Shown piece after piece: positions 1 to 14,027 of a stretch of 64,000 nt of DNA. Under the pieces are notes generated by a model. It was not told the DNA's origin, made no database searches, and worked only from the letters and a program-made list of their open reading frames with translations. The position numbers were made by a program, and so were the translations under genes. The stretch is taken from the NCBI GenBank assembly GCA_023525715.1, contig JAKNSD010000063.1:1-64000 (forward strand). The letters are read 5' to 3'. Each line of letters starts with the position of its first letter. Position 1 is the first letter of the stretch. The DNA is from Cichorium intybus (lineage: Eukaryota > Streptophyta > Magnoliopsida > Asterales > Asteraceae).

Positions 1-13
1 ATATATATATATA

Positions 14-45
<32 letters not shown>
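1..45. repeat. (TA)n microsatellite tract 1
   Basis: Nearly pure TA dinucleotides with one interruption (tcta near base 13). The tract runs off the left edge of the window and borders the first copy of module A. Confidence 0.98.
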
Positions 46-2177
<2,132 letters not shown>

Positions 2178-2204
2178 TAGTGGTGTACCCGCGCAATTCG
2201 GCGG

Positions 2205-4276
2205 GGCGCTAATGGGTCGGAGGTTGGCGAAAGGGGGGGGGGGGGTGAGCAAAGTTCTGTGATTTGTTAGTTCGGTGTAATCAGAATCGAACGAAAGAAG
2301 TTTGATTAGTTTTAGTTTAATTGATTTAGTTTATTGTCAATTATGAGTAACATGTGTTATATATTATAAATAAAGTGATATGCATGTATTAGTAAAATTA
2401 ATAAGGTATGTCACTTTTATAGGTAAAAATGTATATATATTATTGTGAAAATGGAACCTTATTAATTTTGAAAACAAATGTATGTACATTGTTATTATTG
2501 GTTAATAAAAATAAGAAAATTTTCATTGAAAAATGCTTTTTTCAGAATCCTCTTGTATCATCTATTGTAAGTCAACTAATTACTACAAGTTTCGAAAAGT
2601 AGTCATAATAAATTTTAGTTTGTTTGATATAAAATGGTACTCTTGATTATTAAATCCAAATGTTTGTATAAAAATATGGCATTAAAAAATTGTCAAAGGA
2701 TAATACGTAAAAAAAATAAAACCAAATGGATTTCAACCTCTTTCGTTGTTGTAAATTCAAATTACATCAATAAAAAGAACTATATATGATTATTCACTAT
2801 TATCACATTTTAATTGTCCACCACTTTGGCATTAAAATTTTACATAGGTGGGATTTTAATTTACCATTTATTAAGTTGTAGTTTGGTTTGTTTTTAAAAT
2901 TGTCTTGGTTCAAATTGAATGTTGGTTTGAAATTTGCACGATTCCTAAGATAAATGTTGCACCACATAGATTCTTTAATACACAATCACATTGATGAACG
3001 ACATAGAGCATGTACGATTCCAATCAGAGCCCATGCATAGAAAATTTGGTATGCCAAGGAAACTTATAAATCTTAGGCACCAACACTAAAATCCTTCTAT
3101 GTGCCTATGCAAGCATTTCACAAATAATTTAACTGAAAATCCAACATTGCATGATCTAAATTTGTAGAAAATGATGAAAATTAAAATTGTTAGCTTCTAA
3201 GAATTGCAAATTCGATGGTTATCCACCTCTGCCTCGTTCACAAGAAGAAATTAAGGAAACTATATCATAAATATTTAAGGAAATGCATGCTTTTTCTCTA
3301 CCCCTATATACCCAATGGCCAATGGTGAATGTAAGCATAAATCGTTTATGTAGTAAGCAATTAAACCTCCAACCACTCTAAACAACAAAAATATGGCATC
3401 CCCAACAACCAACTACATTTTATTAAAGCCAAAACACTATAAGCCTAAGCCAAACAAAAGACCGGATTGAAGCCACATATGTTAAGTTGAAGTAAAATTA
3501 TACCACACTAACGCCACCAATTGCATCCAACATTGAGCATCTGTTTCCTTTGACCCATGTGACTTTGAGTATCCTTTTTCTTCTCATCAAGATTTCAGTC
3601 TCCAGCTTAATTTTAACCCGTTATTCAGTGTAAAGTGGTCAATGTACGTTTGTCAAAAACATTCACAGCCAAAAAGCAATATAATTACAAATAGCTTAAT
3701 GAATGCTAATGAAAGTAATTTAGTATACCAACTACATACAGATAACACAAAGAATGCTAGCAGAAGCAATTTAATACCTCCTCCATGCCCAAAAAAGAAA
3801 CAAATGCCCTTATAATAGAGGACTAGATTAATTGGATCCATGGATATTTTTACAGTATATATCCATAAAAGTTAGATGATGATTAAATATTAAAAGATCA
3901 GCCAAATATAAATTTAGTATGTTTTAGTTCGATTAAACCACAAATCTTACCTCTTCTGTGTGATGAAAATATGATAGGGCGGTTTCAAGAGTAAACTTGA
4001 TTTCTTCAACAATCCAACGTAATAGAAAGCAAGATCAGAGTAAAAGAAGGGATTTCATCAATTTGAGAGGACGGTTCTCTCCAAAATTTAAGCAATTACA
4101 AGTTTTTCATATCCTCTATGCCCGACTTGACACTACCTTAAATATAAGAATAAAAGATAAAAAGCTAGAGACTACTAATTCACCGACAGGTTGCGCCCCA
4201 TAACAAAGGTTTCCACTCACTAAAAGGATTGCAGACACTAAAATGAAATTAAATTAAAAGACCAAAATGCCCTTAA
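2205..4276. other. Helitron body without recognisable genes
   Basis: AT-rich DNA with a poly-G run near 2233-2246. Only short spurious ORFs occur, and I recognise no gene or conserved domain. Confidence 0.6.
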
Positions 4277-4290
4277 GACTACAAGGATTA

Positions 4291-4575
4291 GTGGTATTAG
4301 CGGCGACATATGTCGCCCCTAATAGTCCAGTAAGTCGCCCCTAAAGGTATTAGGGGCGACATGTCGCCCCTAAAAGGGTCGCTGCTAATGCTTCGTCGCT
4401 ACTGCTTCCATGTCGCCCCTAAAAGGGTCGCTGCTAATTCCGTCGCCGCTAATACTGCTAAGTCGCCCCTATAGGGTCGCCACTAAAGAGTTCGTCACCA
4501 TTATGGTTAACCGTCACTAAAACGTTCGTTGCTAATACGTGTCGCCGCTAATACTCTTATGTCGCCCCTAATCAA
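4291..4575. repeat. CACTA subterminal repeat array
   Basis: At least ten copies in both orientations of a motif around tcgcccctaa, tcgccgctaat and tcgctgctaat. Such arrays are the known transposase-binding regions of plant CACTA elements. Confidence 0.75.
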
Positions 4576-4796
4576 TTCAGACAGGTTCCAGAAAATGCCT
4601 TATTTTCATTAAGTTCTTACTACAGATGTTCTTAATCAATTCAGACAGGTTCCAGAAAATGCAGAAATTTAAACAACATCCAGAAATATTTATATAATCC
4701 GATAACATGTTTCAAAACCCATAACATGTCTCAAAATCCATAACATATCTTATAATACTAAATAAAACATTAACTAGTTGTCATAAACTAAAAAAA

Positions 4797-6059
4797 CTAC
4801 TCATCATTACCACCGTTTCCATCATCGTTATCATCATCTTCTTCTTCTTGCAATTGTCGCATATATGCTTTCATTTTTTCAACTTTTCTTGGGTTGTTGA
4901 ATAAACGGTCTATATCATCCATCTACAAAGTACACAACAAATGTATTAAGTACACAACAAATGTATTAAGTCATTATCAAATAAGTTACAACTAACCTGA
5001 GTACTCTCTGTTGGTTGTGATGATTGGCCCTCCATAAAAGAAGGATTATTGGAACTTTGTTTTCCACACGGTTTACGTCCGATCCCTCTTATGTGTCCTC
5101 GTCGTGTACCGAGCACTTTTTCAAATACAGCCACCTCGTCTACTGGGGTGTTTGTGGGGTTACATATTGCGTATTGCTCGTTAAACTCACGAAGTAAATC
5201 ATTCTGTAATTTACAATGATGATTAATATAGATTAGTATACTTCTTATTTAAAGTAAAAAAACAATAATATACATATAACTATAAACAAAAAACACCAAT
5301 GTACTTACATATTTTTCCTCAACATCTGGGCTATCAAACTTCCCTTCTTTATCAGTATGTGCTTCATTATAGGCTTCAATTCTGGTAATGCCCTGTTTCA
5401 CATAAAAAATTAGATTATACTCTAAAACTAACACATATAATTATAACTTACTTTCTTGAATGCAGCATTACTGTAGGTACTTGTCCCTCCGCGGTTCTTT
5501 ACTGTTTGTTTGGCACGATTACCACTATTTTGTTGAGAGCGCTCAAGAAATTTAGGACTCATGAAAAGATCAACCGCACTGTCCCAGTTTTGTGGTTTCA
5601 TACCCCGGGGGGATTAGCCCTTGCTCTCTCCACATCATTCACCCCTCCATTTTTACCAAAATAGTCATTCGCAGTGGTTTTACCGCCTCTATAACGCTTT
5701 CCTACTTGACATTCAATGCCCTCCCATAAAGCTCTTCCATCGGGATATTTTTTAAGTGAATCAAAATCAAAGTATGTCTACAAATAAAAAAAAGTTAGAT
5801 AAATAAAAAGTAATAAAAAATCAACAAATGAAATATAATTATATAAATAATTTACCCGTAGGTGCTCCCACAAGCCATTCTTTTGGTCTTCTGGAACTTC
5901 TGCCCATGATTTTTTGTCTAATGGGATGTCTCGCCAAATATAATCGCTAGCCTCACGAATAAATATGTCATAATTGTCACCAACCGGAATGTAGGTAGCG
6001 GCCCTATCCCAAACTAACGGTAAAGGCCGCTTGCCATTAGCTACCCATTTCTCAATCAT
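4797..6059 (-). pseudogene. CACTA-associated transposase-like protein (plant Transposase_24 type), five exons, one frameshift
   Basis: I join five minus-strand exons with GT-AG introns: 6059-5856, 5777-5452, 5392-5309, 5203-4997 and 4922-4797 (TAG stop). Exons 1, 3 and 4 are multiples of three, so the introns are phase 0. Exon 1 encodes a Trp/Lys-rich segment including KSWAEVPEDQKNGLWEHLR. Exon 2 encodes FDFDSLKKYPDG, a Gly/Arg-rich patch and a SPKFLERSQQNSGNRAKQ block. Exon 4 encodes NDLLREFNEQYA. The last exon ends in an acidic Asp/Asn tail. This pattern is typical of the second protein of plant CACTA elements, placed in Pfam as Transposase_24. Exon 2 is 326 bases, and a missing base near 5605-5615, next to a C6G4 run, breaks the frame after NPPGV. 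An upstream exon may be missing, since an AG precedes the first ATG. Exon limits are by eye; the family name is from memory. Confidence 0.65.
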
Positions 6060-6304
6060 CTTAAGATTTAGGGTTTAGGTTTTAGAATTTAGTTTTTAAC
6101 TTTAGGGTTTAGAGTTTATGTTTTACTTTAGTATTTTTGTTAATTATAGCATGCTACTTTTGTTTTTTGTTTCTATTAGAGCATTGTTGTTTCTTATTTT
6201 TGTTAATTAAAGTATTCTAATTTTGTTGTTTTTCCGTCCCCTGAAATATAAAAATCATTAGCATTTTCAAAATCTCAAAATAAAACCACGGATTTCATAT
6301 CGTT

Positions 6305-6535
6305 AACTAATAAGTTCTTAACAAATAACTCAAAATAAGTCCTAACTATCATACATTCCATTAACATAATATTAAGTCATAACTAATAAAGTTCTTAACA
6401 AATAAGTCAAAATAAGTCCTAACTATCATACATTCCATTAACATAATATTAAGTCGTAACTAATAAAGTTCTTAACAAATAAGTCAAAATAAATTCAATA
6501 CATAATATTAAGTTCTTAAAAATATTAATAGAAAT
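6305..6535. repeat. ~76-bp tandem repeat, about 2.8 copies
   Basis: The unit begins aactaataa(a)gttcttaac at about 6305, 6381 and 6458, a period of 76-77 bp. Copies are nearly identical and the last is truncated. It lies in the CACTA remnant upstream of its gene. Confidence 0.85.
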
Positions 6536-7201
6536 CATCAAATATCAAACATATCATACATCCCATTAGCAATTTCAAACAAATTCAATCATGTGTTTAT
6601 ATAAAAACTAGACGAATGCCCGCGCGTTGCGCAGTGAAAAAAAATAGTTAGAATACAAACAAATACATGTTATTTTTTCCCAAATTAAAAAAATTAAATA
6701 CAAAAATATTTTCATTATTTTTAATTATATGATAATAAATACATGTGTAATAAATTTGGAAGACAACGAATTTTAATAATTTTAATGAATAAATACAATG
6801 TATCAAATAAAAATCAAATTAATATGGTTTAAGATAAAGAATTATCTCAAACCACATAAGTTTGGTAGTCTACCAACAGTTTGTGTTTGGATAAAGTTTT
6901 TGTAAAATTTTAAATTTAATTCTACTTTTATCTATTTTAAAATCAATTTAAAGATTGTGTATTTGTTCATGTTTTAATTTCAAATATTTAATTTAAATTA
7001 ATAGTATGCTCTTTTCTAAATAATTGAAGTAAATTAATTGTATTATATAAGAGAAAGATAAAATGTCATATGTGTATGTGAAACAATATGAGATAAAGAA
7101 AAAAAAACTTCAAATTAATGTGGTAAAAAATAAATCATTTATCTTGAACTATATTGATTTAAATGACTTCATGTATAATAAAAAATAAATATATTTAGAA
7201 T

Positions 7202-8899
7202 ACTCGAAGTATATTTATTGAATGACCTTTGAAAAAATTAGAAATCGTCATTTTTTACCAATAATATTGCATAATAAATAAAAGTTCAAAATTGCATTAT
7301 TCAATACAATGCATGCGATTTTGTGAAACTTGATAAACGAATCCATATCTCATCTCGGATTGACTTGCTAAATATTTAAAGCTCAACTTCATTAGAAAAT
7401 AATAAAATTTTAATTATATATTTCCTTGAACTTTACTATTTGGAAATGTTTCCAACAATAAAAATATATATAATGATCTATATAATTATTTTAATTTGAG
7501 GAAGACATTTATTTATAGAATAAAAATGCTTCCTGGGTTGGTTTATCATGACGATGTGGGATCAAAATTTTCTTCACAATGTGTTATTTTGTGTCATTTT
7601 CTTATCTCACATCGCTTAAGAACACAAATGAAGAGAAATCAAAATCTATAAGTAAAGAGACTAATATATTTCTCATCCCACATAGCTTAAGATACAAATT
7701 TCAAGGGAAAGAAAACATCTATAAGTAGAGTGAATAAAATCATTTCTTTAATATCTTTGTTCTTTTGTGTTTTTTATTATAACCAAATTAAGAATCGGTT
7801 GCAACATTCCAGGAACTTTTGGTTTCAGTTTTAAGACCATTTTCCTAAAATTTCGACGGGTACTCATCGATGTCCACCATGATACGATTTTTTCTAATAA
7901 ATTCAAATTAATGTGGTATATGATAAAAATTGATTAAATAACATCTATTATAATATTTATATAAATAAAATTTTTGAACTTTAAACGATTACCTTTTAGA
8001 AGTTTCATGTGCATAAATCTTATGAAAGCAAAATAAAATGTTTAAAACATTATCATCACACATTGAACTGTGGCACACGACTTACTATGAACTTGCAACT
8101 CAATTGATTTTTTAATAGTTTTTAACTCTTTTAAATATTCATCTTTTAGTTTAAATGATTTTTGAAGTTAAAAAAAATAGGATAATTGTTGAAACTTTGA
8201 GATAAAAACGCTAATTAACAATAGACTTTGAAAACAATGGTATGCTAAAGATTCATAAGAGAACCTAAAAAGTGTTACCATATAAGGGAAAATTAAAGGT
8301 TATATACGTGCAACGCAACATCCTTGTCACTATTTTACAACATACTTTAAACTTATAACCTAGCAAGTTTTCAAAAGTTTTTTTTTTGCAATATTCATCT
8401 TCATTTTGAGTTTTAATATTTTTGGAAACTAAAACCTATAAATAGAAACCTTTATCACTTTGAGAAAACATGTTTGTACGATAATATGATATTTAATTAA
8501 TATTAGACTTTGAAAGTCATATTATGATCAATATTAATGTTAAACCATATTGTTTTGAATAATCTCCTTTATAATATATGGTTAAAGGGTTAACAATTGG
8601 AAATTTGTACGTATATACATATTGGTGAATTGAAAAATGTTTACACCGGTGTCACTTTTTACAAACGACGTACTATAAACTTCCAATCTAGTCAAGTTTT
8701 TAAAAGTTTTAAGTAATTTTCAAATCTATACGTATATACATCTTGGTGAATCAGAAAATGTTTATACCGGTGTCACTTTTTAAAAACGACATACTATAAC
8801 TTCCAACCTAGTCAAAATTTAAATGTTTTAGTAATTTTAATTTTAATTTTTGAGTTTCAATACTTTTTATAGTTGAAACTAAATAGTAAATTTTTTAAA
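7202..8899. repeat. 1.7-kb tandem duplication, copy 1
   Basis: Starts actcgaagtatatttattg and ends aaatagtaaattttttaaa. It is followed head to tail by copy 2 with an offset of 1698 bp. The copies differ at only a handful of bases by eye, for example cttcctggg versus cttcttggg. No coding content. Confidence 0.93.
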
Positions 8900-10599
8900 A
8901 CTCGAAGTATATTTATTGAATGACCTTTGAAAAAATTAGAAATCGTCATTTTTTTACCAATAATATTGCATAATAAATAAAAGTTCAAAATTGCATTATT
9001 CAATACAATGCATGCGATTTTGTGAAACTTGATAAACGAATCCATATCTCATCTCGGATTGACTTGCTAAATATTTAAAGCTCAACTTCATTAAAAAATA
9101 ATAAAATTTTAATTATATATTTCCTTGAACTTTACTATTTGGAAATGTTTCCAACAATAAAAATATATATAATGATCTATATAATTATTTTAATTTGAGG
9201 AAGACATTTATTTATAGAATAAAAATGCTTCTTGGGTTGGTTTATCATGACGATGTGGGATCAAAATTTTCTTCACAATGTGTTATTTTGTGTCATTTTC
9301 TTATCCCACATCGCTTAAGAACACAAATGAAGAGAAATCAAAATCTATAAGTAAAGAGACTAATATATTTCTCATCCCACATAGCTTAAGATACAAATTT
9401 CTAGGGAAAGAAAACATCTATAAGTAGAGTGACTAAAATCATTTCTTTAATATCTTTGTTCTTTTGTGTTTTTGATTATAACCAAATTAAGAATCGGTTG
9501 CAACATTCCAGGAACTTTTGGTTTCAGTTTTAAGACCATTTTCTTAAAATTTCGACGGGTACTCATCGATGTCCACTATGATACGATTTTTTCTAATAAA
9601 TTCAAATTAATGTGGTATATGATAAAAATGGATTAAATAACATCTATTATAATATTTATATAAATAAAATTTTTGAACTTTAAACGATTACCTTTTAGAA
9701 GTTTCATGTGCATAAATCTTATGAAAGCAAAATAAAATGTTTAAAACATTATCATCACACATTGAACTGTGGCACACGACTTACTATGAACTTGCAACTC
9801 AATTGATTTTTTAATAGTTTTTAACTCTTTTAAATATTCATCTTTTAGTTTAAATGATTTTTGAAGTTAAAAAAAATAGGATAATTGTTGAAACTTTGAG
9901 ATAAAAACGCTAATTAACAATAGACTTTGAAAACAATGGTATGCTAAAGATTCATAAGAGAACCTAAAAAGTGGTACCATATAAGGGAAAATTAAAGGTT
10001 ATATACGTGCAACGCAACATCCTTGTCACTATTTTACAACATACTTTAAACTTATAACCTAGCAAGTTTTCAAAAGTTTTTTTTTGCAATATTCATCTTC
10101 ATTTTGAGTTTTAATATTTTTGGAAACTAAAACCTATAAATAGAAACCTTTATCACTTTGAGAAAACATGTTTGTACGATAATATGATATTTAATTAATA
10201 TTAGACTTTGAAAGTCATATTATGATCAATATTAATGTTAAACCATATTGTTTTGAATAATCTCCTTTATAATATATGGTTAAAGGGTTAACAATTGGAA
10301 ATTTGTACGTATATACATATTGGTGAATTGAAAAATGTTTACACCGGTGTCACTTTTTACAAACGATGTACTATAAACTTCCAATCTAGTCAAGTTTTTA
10401 AAAGTTTTAAGTAATTTTAAAATCTATACGTATATACATCTTGGTGAATCAGAAAATGTTTATACCGGTGTCACTTTTTAAAAACGACATACTATAACTT
10501 CCAACCTAGTCAAAATTTAAATGTTTTAGTAATTTTAATTTTAATTTTTGAGTTTCAATACTTTTTATAGTTGAAACTAAATAGTAAATTTTTTAAAAC
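8900..10599. repeat. 1.7-kb tandem duplication, copy 2
   Basis: Second copy of 7202-8899 in direct orientation, immediately adjacent. It ends at ttttttaaaac, after which the sequence returns to unique Helitron DNA. Confidence 0.93.
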
Positions 10600-10835
10600 T
10601 TGCGATAAAAGCATGTTTTATGCTAAAATGATCAATAACTAATAATAGACTTGAAAGATCGAGTTTGATGGAGAAATGAAGCAAATGCATTGTATTATAT
10701 AAGAGAAAGATAAATGATCGTATATGTATGTGAAGCAATATGGGATAAAGGAAAAAACTTCAAATTAAAAAGAAAGTTGAAAGATTGGGGGTTTCAAATG
10801 AATGTGGTGATAGGAAAAATGCTTCTATTATAAGA

Positions 10836-11294
10836 TATATAGATATAGATATACTCATATACTATCTGTTACCTTTAAAAACTCCATAGCAACATATTTT
10901 ATATTTGACAAATATGTACCTTTTGGAAATTATCAATTCTCATTTGGAAATCCTGATATATATTCTCGGTCTCTTAGACTTCATTGGATCCATGGAAACC
11001 CTTCCCTTACACATAGATTTCTTCAAAGTAGACCTAAAATCAAAGATCAAGCTAACATAATCAACAAAAGAAACCAAATAAAAACATACCAGTCGTAATT
11101 TTTTGGATTCACCCTTCGCCATGTCTTTTCCAAATTCATATTCATCCGTATTTTCATGTTCCTGCAATAAGAATTCTTATAAAATAAAAATGCACAACTT
11201 GTACGATATTAACAACAGAAAGGTAGAAAACAGATCGACTAAATACCCATACCTTCAATTATGAAAATCATACAAAACTTGTCAAGTTTAACAA
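10836..11294 (-). other. Outer Helitron segment with a candidate captured exon
   Basis: On the minus strand, 11161-11090 is a 72-bp open block bounded by TTGCAG and GTATGT. It would encode 24 residues, EHENTDEYEFGKDMAKGESK then KLRL. A second candidate exon lies at 13321-13294. Helitrons often carry exon fragments of host genes. I do not recognise the protein; splice signals alone are weak evidence. Confidence 0.3.
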
Positions 11295-11303
11295 ATAATT
11301 AAA
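11295..11303. repeat. Target site duplication (left) ATAATTAAA
   Basis: A 9-bp direct repeat of 13211-13219, exactly flanking the long inverted-repeat element. Nine bases is the usual Mutator-superfamily duplication length. Confidence 0.85.
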
Positions 11304-13210
11304 GGGTTTATTTCATAAAAAACCTTACATTTTCAACTTTTTTCTGTTTAAACCTAAAACTTTATTTTTTTTCAAAAAAGACCTAAATTTTGGAAAAACT
11401 TTTTAATTTAGACCCTTTACCCGGTTTTACAGGTTATACATATTTTTTTTCAGAAAAAACCCTAATTTCTTTTCTTTTTTTCGAAAAAAACCCTCAATTT
11501 AGTGATTTTTTCATAAATAAAATTTTTTATCTTCGTTTTTGTAATTGACATAACTTTCATATACGATGACCAAATTCTATGAACTTTATATACCTGGAAA
11601 GGTAGTAAGTAATACTACAACTTTGCTTTACTGACTTTTGTTTGAATATGTTCGGATATTTCGCTACACTGACTTGTTTTCTTATAATAGCTGTATTTTT
11701 TGCATACGAGCTCTATTTTTGACGTTCTATAAGTCAACGGATTCGTAAACACGAATACATCGTGTAATGAATATTATTTAAACCAAAATATTATTTGTAT
11801 GTTTATCAAATTTTACGCTACTGTAGTCTATTATTCGAAATTATATCGTTTACTCGAGTTTATCCGTAAGTTAAACGGTTTTTTCAGGGATTTTTTCACA
11901 AAGAAAATTATTTTTCCTCGTTTTTGTAGTTGGCATATCTTTCATATAAGATATCCAAATTCTACCAAATTTATATCTATTGAAATGTCGTAAATAATGT
12001 TACAACTTTGTTTTACGGACTTTTGTTTGAATATGTTCAGATCTTTCGCTACAGTCTCTTAAATATGAGCATAAATATAACTAAATATAACTAAATTTGA
12101 AAAATTAATTACATTAAATATAATTAAATTAAAATAAAATATTTCATTAATTAAGAAAATAAAATTAAAAACATAAACTAAAACGAAAAATTACAAATTA
12201 AAAAACACGACAAACCACAAACGTAAAAAAAGAAACCACGACCAATATTTTTTTATCATATCAACTTTGTATTTTAAAACCATCTCGAGTGCTTCCCCCT
12301 CGAGACCCTCCTCCGGATTCGACGACAAAAACTTTATGTCTTTTAGTCGTTGTTTTTATTCACGGGCTCGTTGTCGATCTGGCGGGCTCATTTTTTGTCT
12401 TCGTAAGCTTTTTCTTTTCAAATTTCATCCGCTCGTGAAGATTTAAATTGTACCGTTCAAGCTTCAACCACATACGTGTCACGTCGTCGCTTTTTTGCGA
12501 CCCCGTCTGTGATATCCGTCAAATTTGGTCAACAAAAGTCAACAAATGTCAACCAGAGCGCAAATTATGATAATACGTTGAAATGTAATTTTCATAACTT
12601 TCTTAATGTATTATTGGAAATTATAATACTACAATACGCTATTTCGAATTAATTATCAAGTAAATGATATAAATTCGAATAATAGACTATTGTAGTGTAA
12701 AATTTGATAAATCATACAAATAATATTTTGGTTTAAATAATATTCATTACACGATGTATTCGTGTTTACGAATCCGTTGACTTATAGAACGTCGAAAACG
12801 GAGCTCGTATCCAAAAGATACAGCTATTATAAGAAAACAAGACAGTGTAGCGAAATATCTGAACATATTCAAACAAAAGTCAGTAAAGCAAAGTTGTAGT
12901 ATTACTTACGACCTTTCCAGGGATATAAAGTTCGTAAAATTTGGACATCGTATATGAAAGTTATGTCAATTACAAAAACGAAGAAAAAATTTTCTTTATG
13001 AAAAAATCACTAAAATTGAGGGTTTTTTTCGAGAAAAAGAAAAGAAATTAGGGTTTTTTCTGAAAAAAAAAGTGTGTATAACCTGTAAAACCGGTAAAAG
13101 GTCTAAATTAAAAAGTTTCTCCAAAATTTAGGTCTTTTTTGAAAAAAAATAAAGTTTTAGGTTTAAACAGAATAAAGTAAAAAATGTAAGGTTTTTTATG
13201 AAATAAACCC
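11304..13210. mobile_element. Mutator-like element with ~550-bp terminal inverted repeats
   Basis: The left arm starts GGGTTTATTTCATAAAAAAC. The right arm ends with its complement and they match, with scattered mismatches, to about 11858 and 12655. A perfect 9-bp duplication flanks the element. Part of the left arm (about 11502-11670) is repeated in direct orientation at about 11889-12057, giving a doubled inner repeat. The middle (about 12280-12540) is less AT-rich and has a short degraded open stretch on the minus strand (SDDVTRMWLKLERYNLNLHE) that I cannot assign. No transposase domain, so non-autonomous. Confidence 0.85.
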
Positions 13211-13219
13211 ATAATTAAA
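13211..13219. repeat. Target site duplication (right) ATAATTAAA
   Basis: Perfect 9-bp copy of 11295-11303, directly after the right inverted repeat. Confidence 0.85.

Positions 13220-14027
<808 letters not shown>

Larger units (their letters stand above)
4277..6606 (-). mobile_element. CACTA (En/Spm) transposon remnant
   Basis: The left end reads gactacaag then tggtattagcggcgac, close to the plant CACTA terminus CACTACAAG. It is followed by a dense array of subterminal motifs (tcgcccctaa, gtcgccgctaat). The transposase-associated gene at 4797-6059 reads toward this end. The right end was not found: a Helitron begins at 6608, so the right limit given is arbitrary. The first base of the CACTA terminus appears mutated (GACTA). 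Confidence 0.65.
6608..10835 (-). mobile_element. Helitron (minus strand), second family, with internal tandem duplication
   Basis: On the minus strand the left edge ends in a GC-rich hairpin (ctgcgcaacgcgcggg), a short spacer and CTAG (6608-6611) with host A at 6607. This is a typical plant Helitron 3' terminus. The right end on the minus strand starts TCTTATAATAGAAGC, with host T at 10836, a plausible 5' TC start. Other TC starts occur a few bases away in a tat/tag-rich stretch, so the right end is uncertain by about 15 bp. No Rep/helicase, so it is non-autonomous. The interior is AT-rich and consists mostly of two copies of a 1.7-kb unit. Confidence 0.72.

Noticed and set aside
2815..3841. 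Short minus-strand ORFs at 2803-2985 and 3653-3841
   Set aside because: About 60 codons each, hydrophobic or Asn/Lys-rich with no domain, within Helitron non-coding DNA.
6061..6125. Telomere-like tttagggttt motifs
   Set aside because: Only two or three degenerate units in AT-rich DNA, not a telomeric array.
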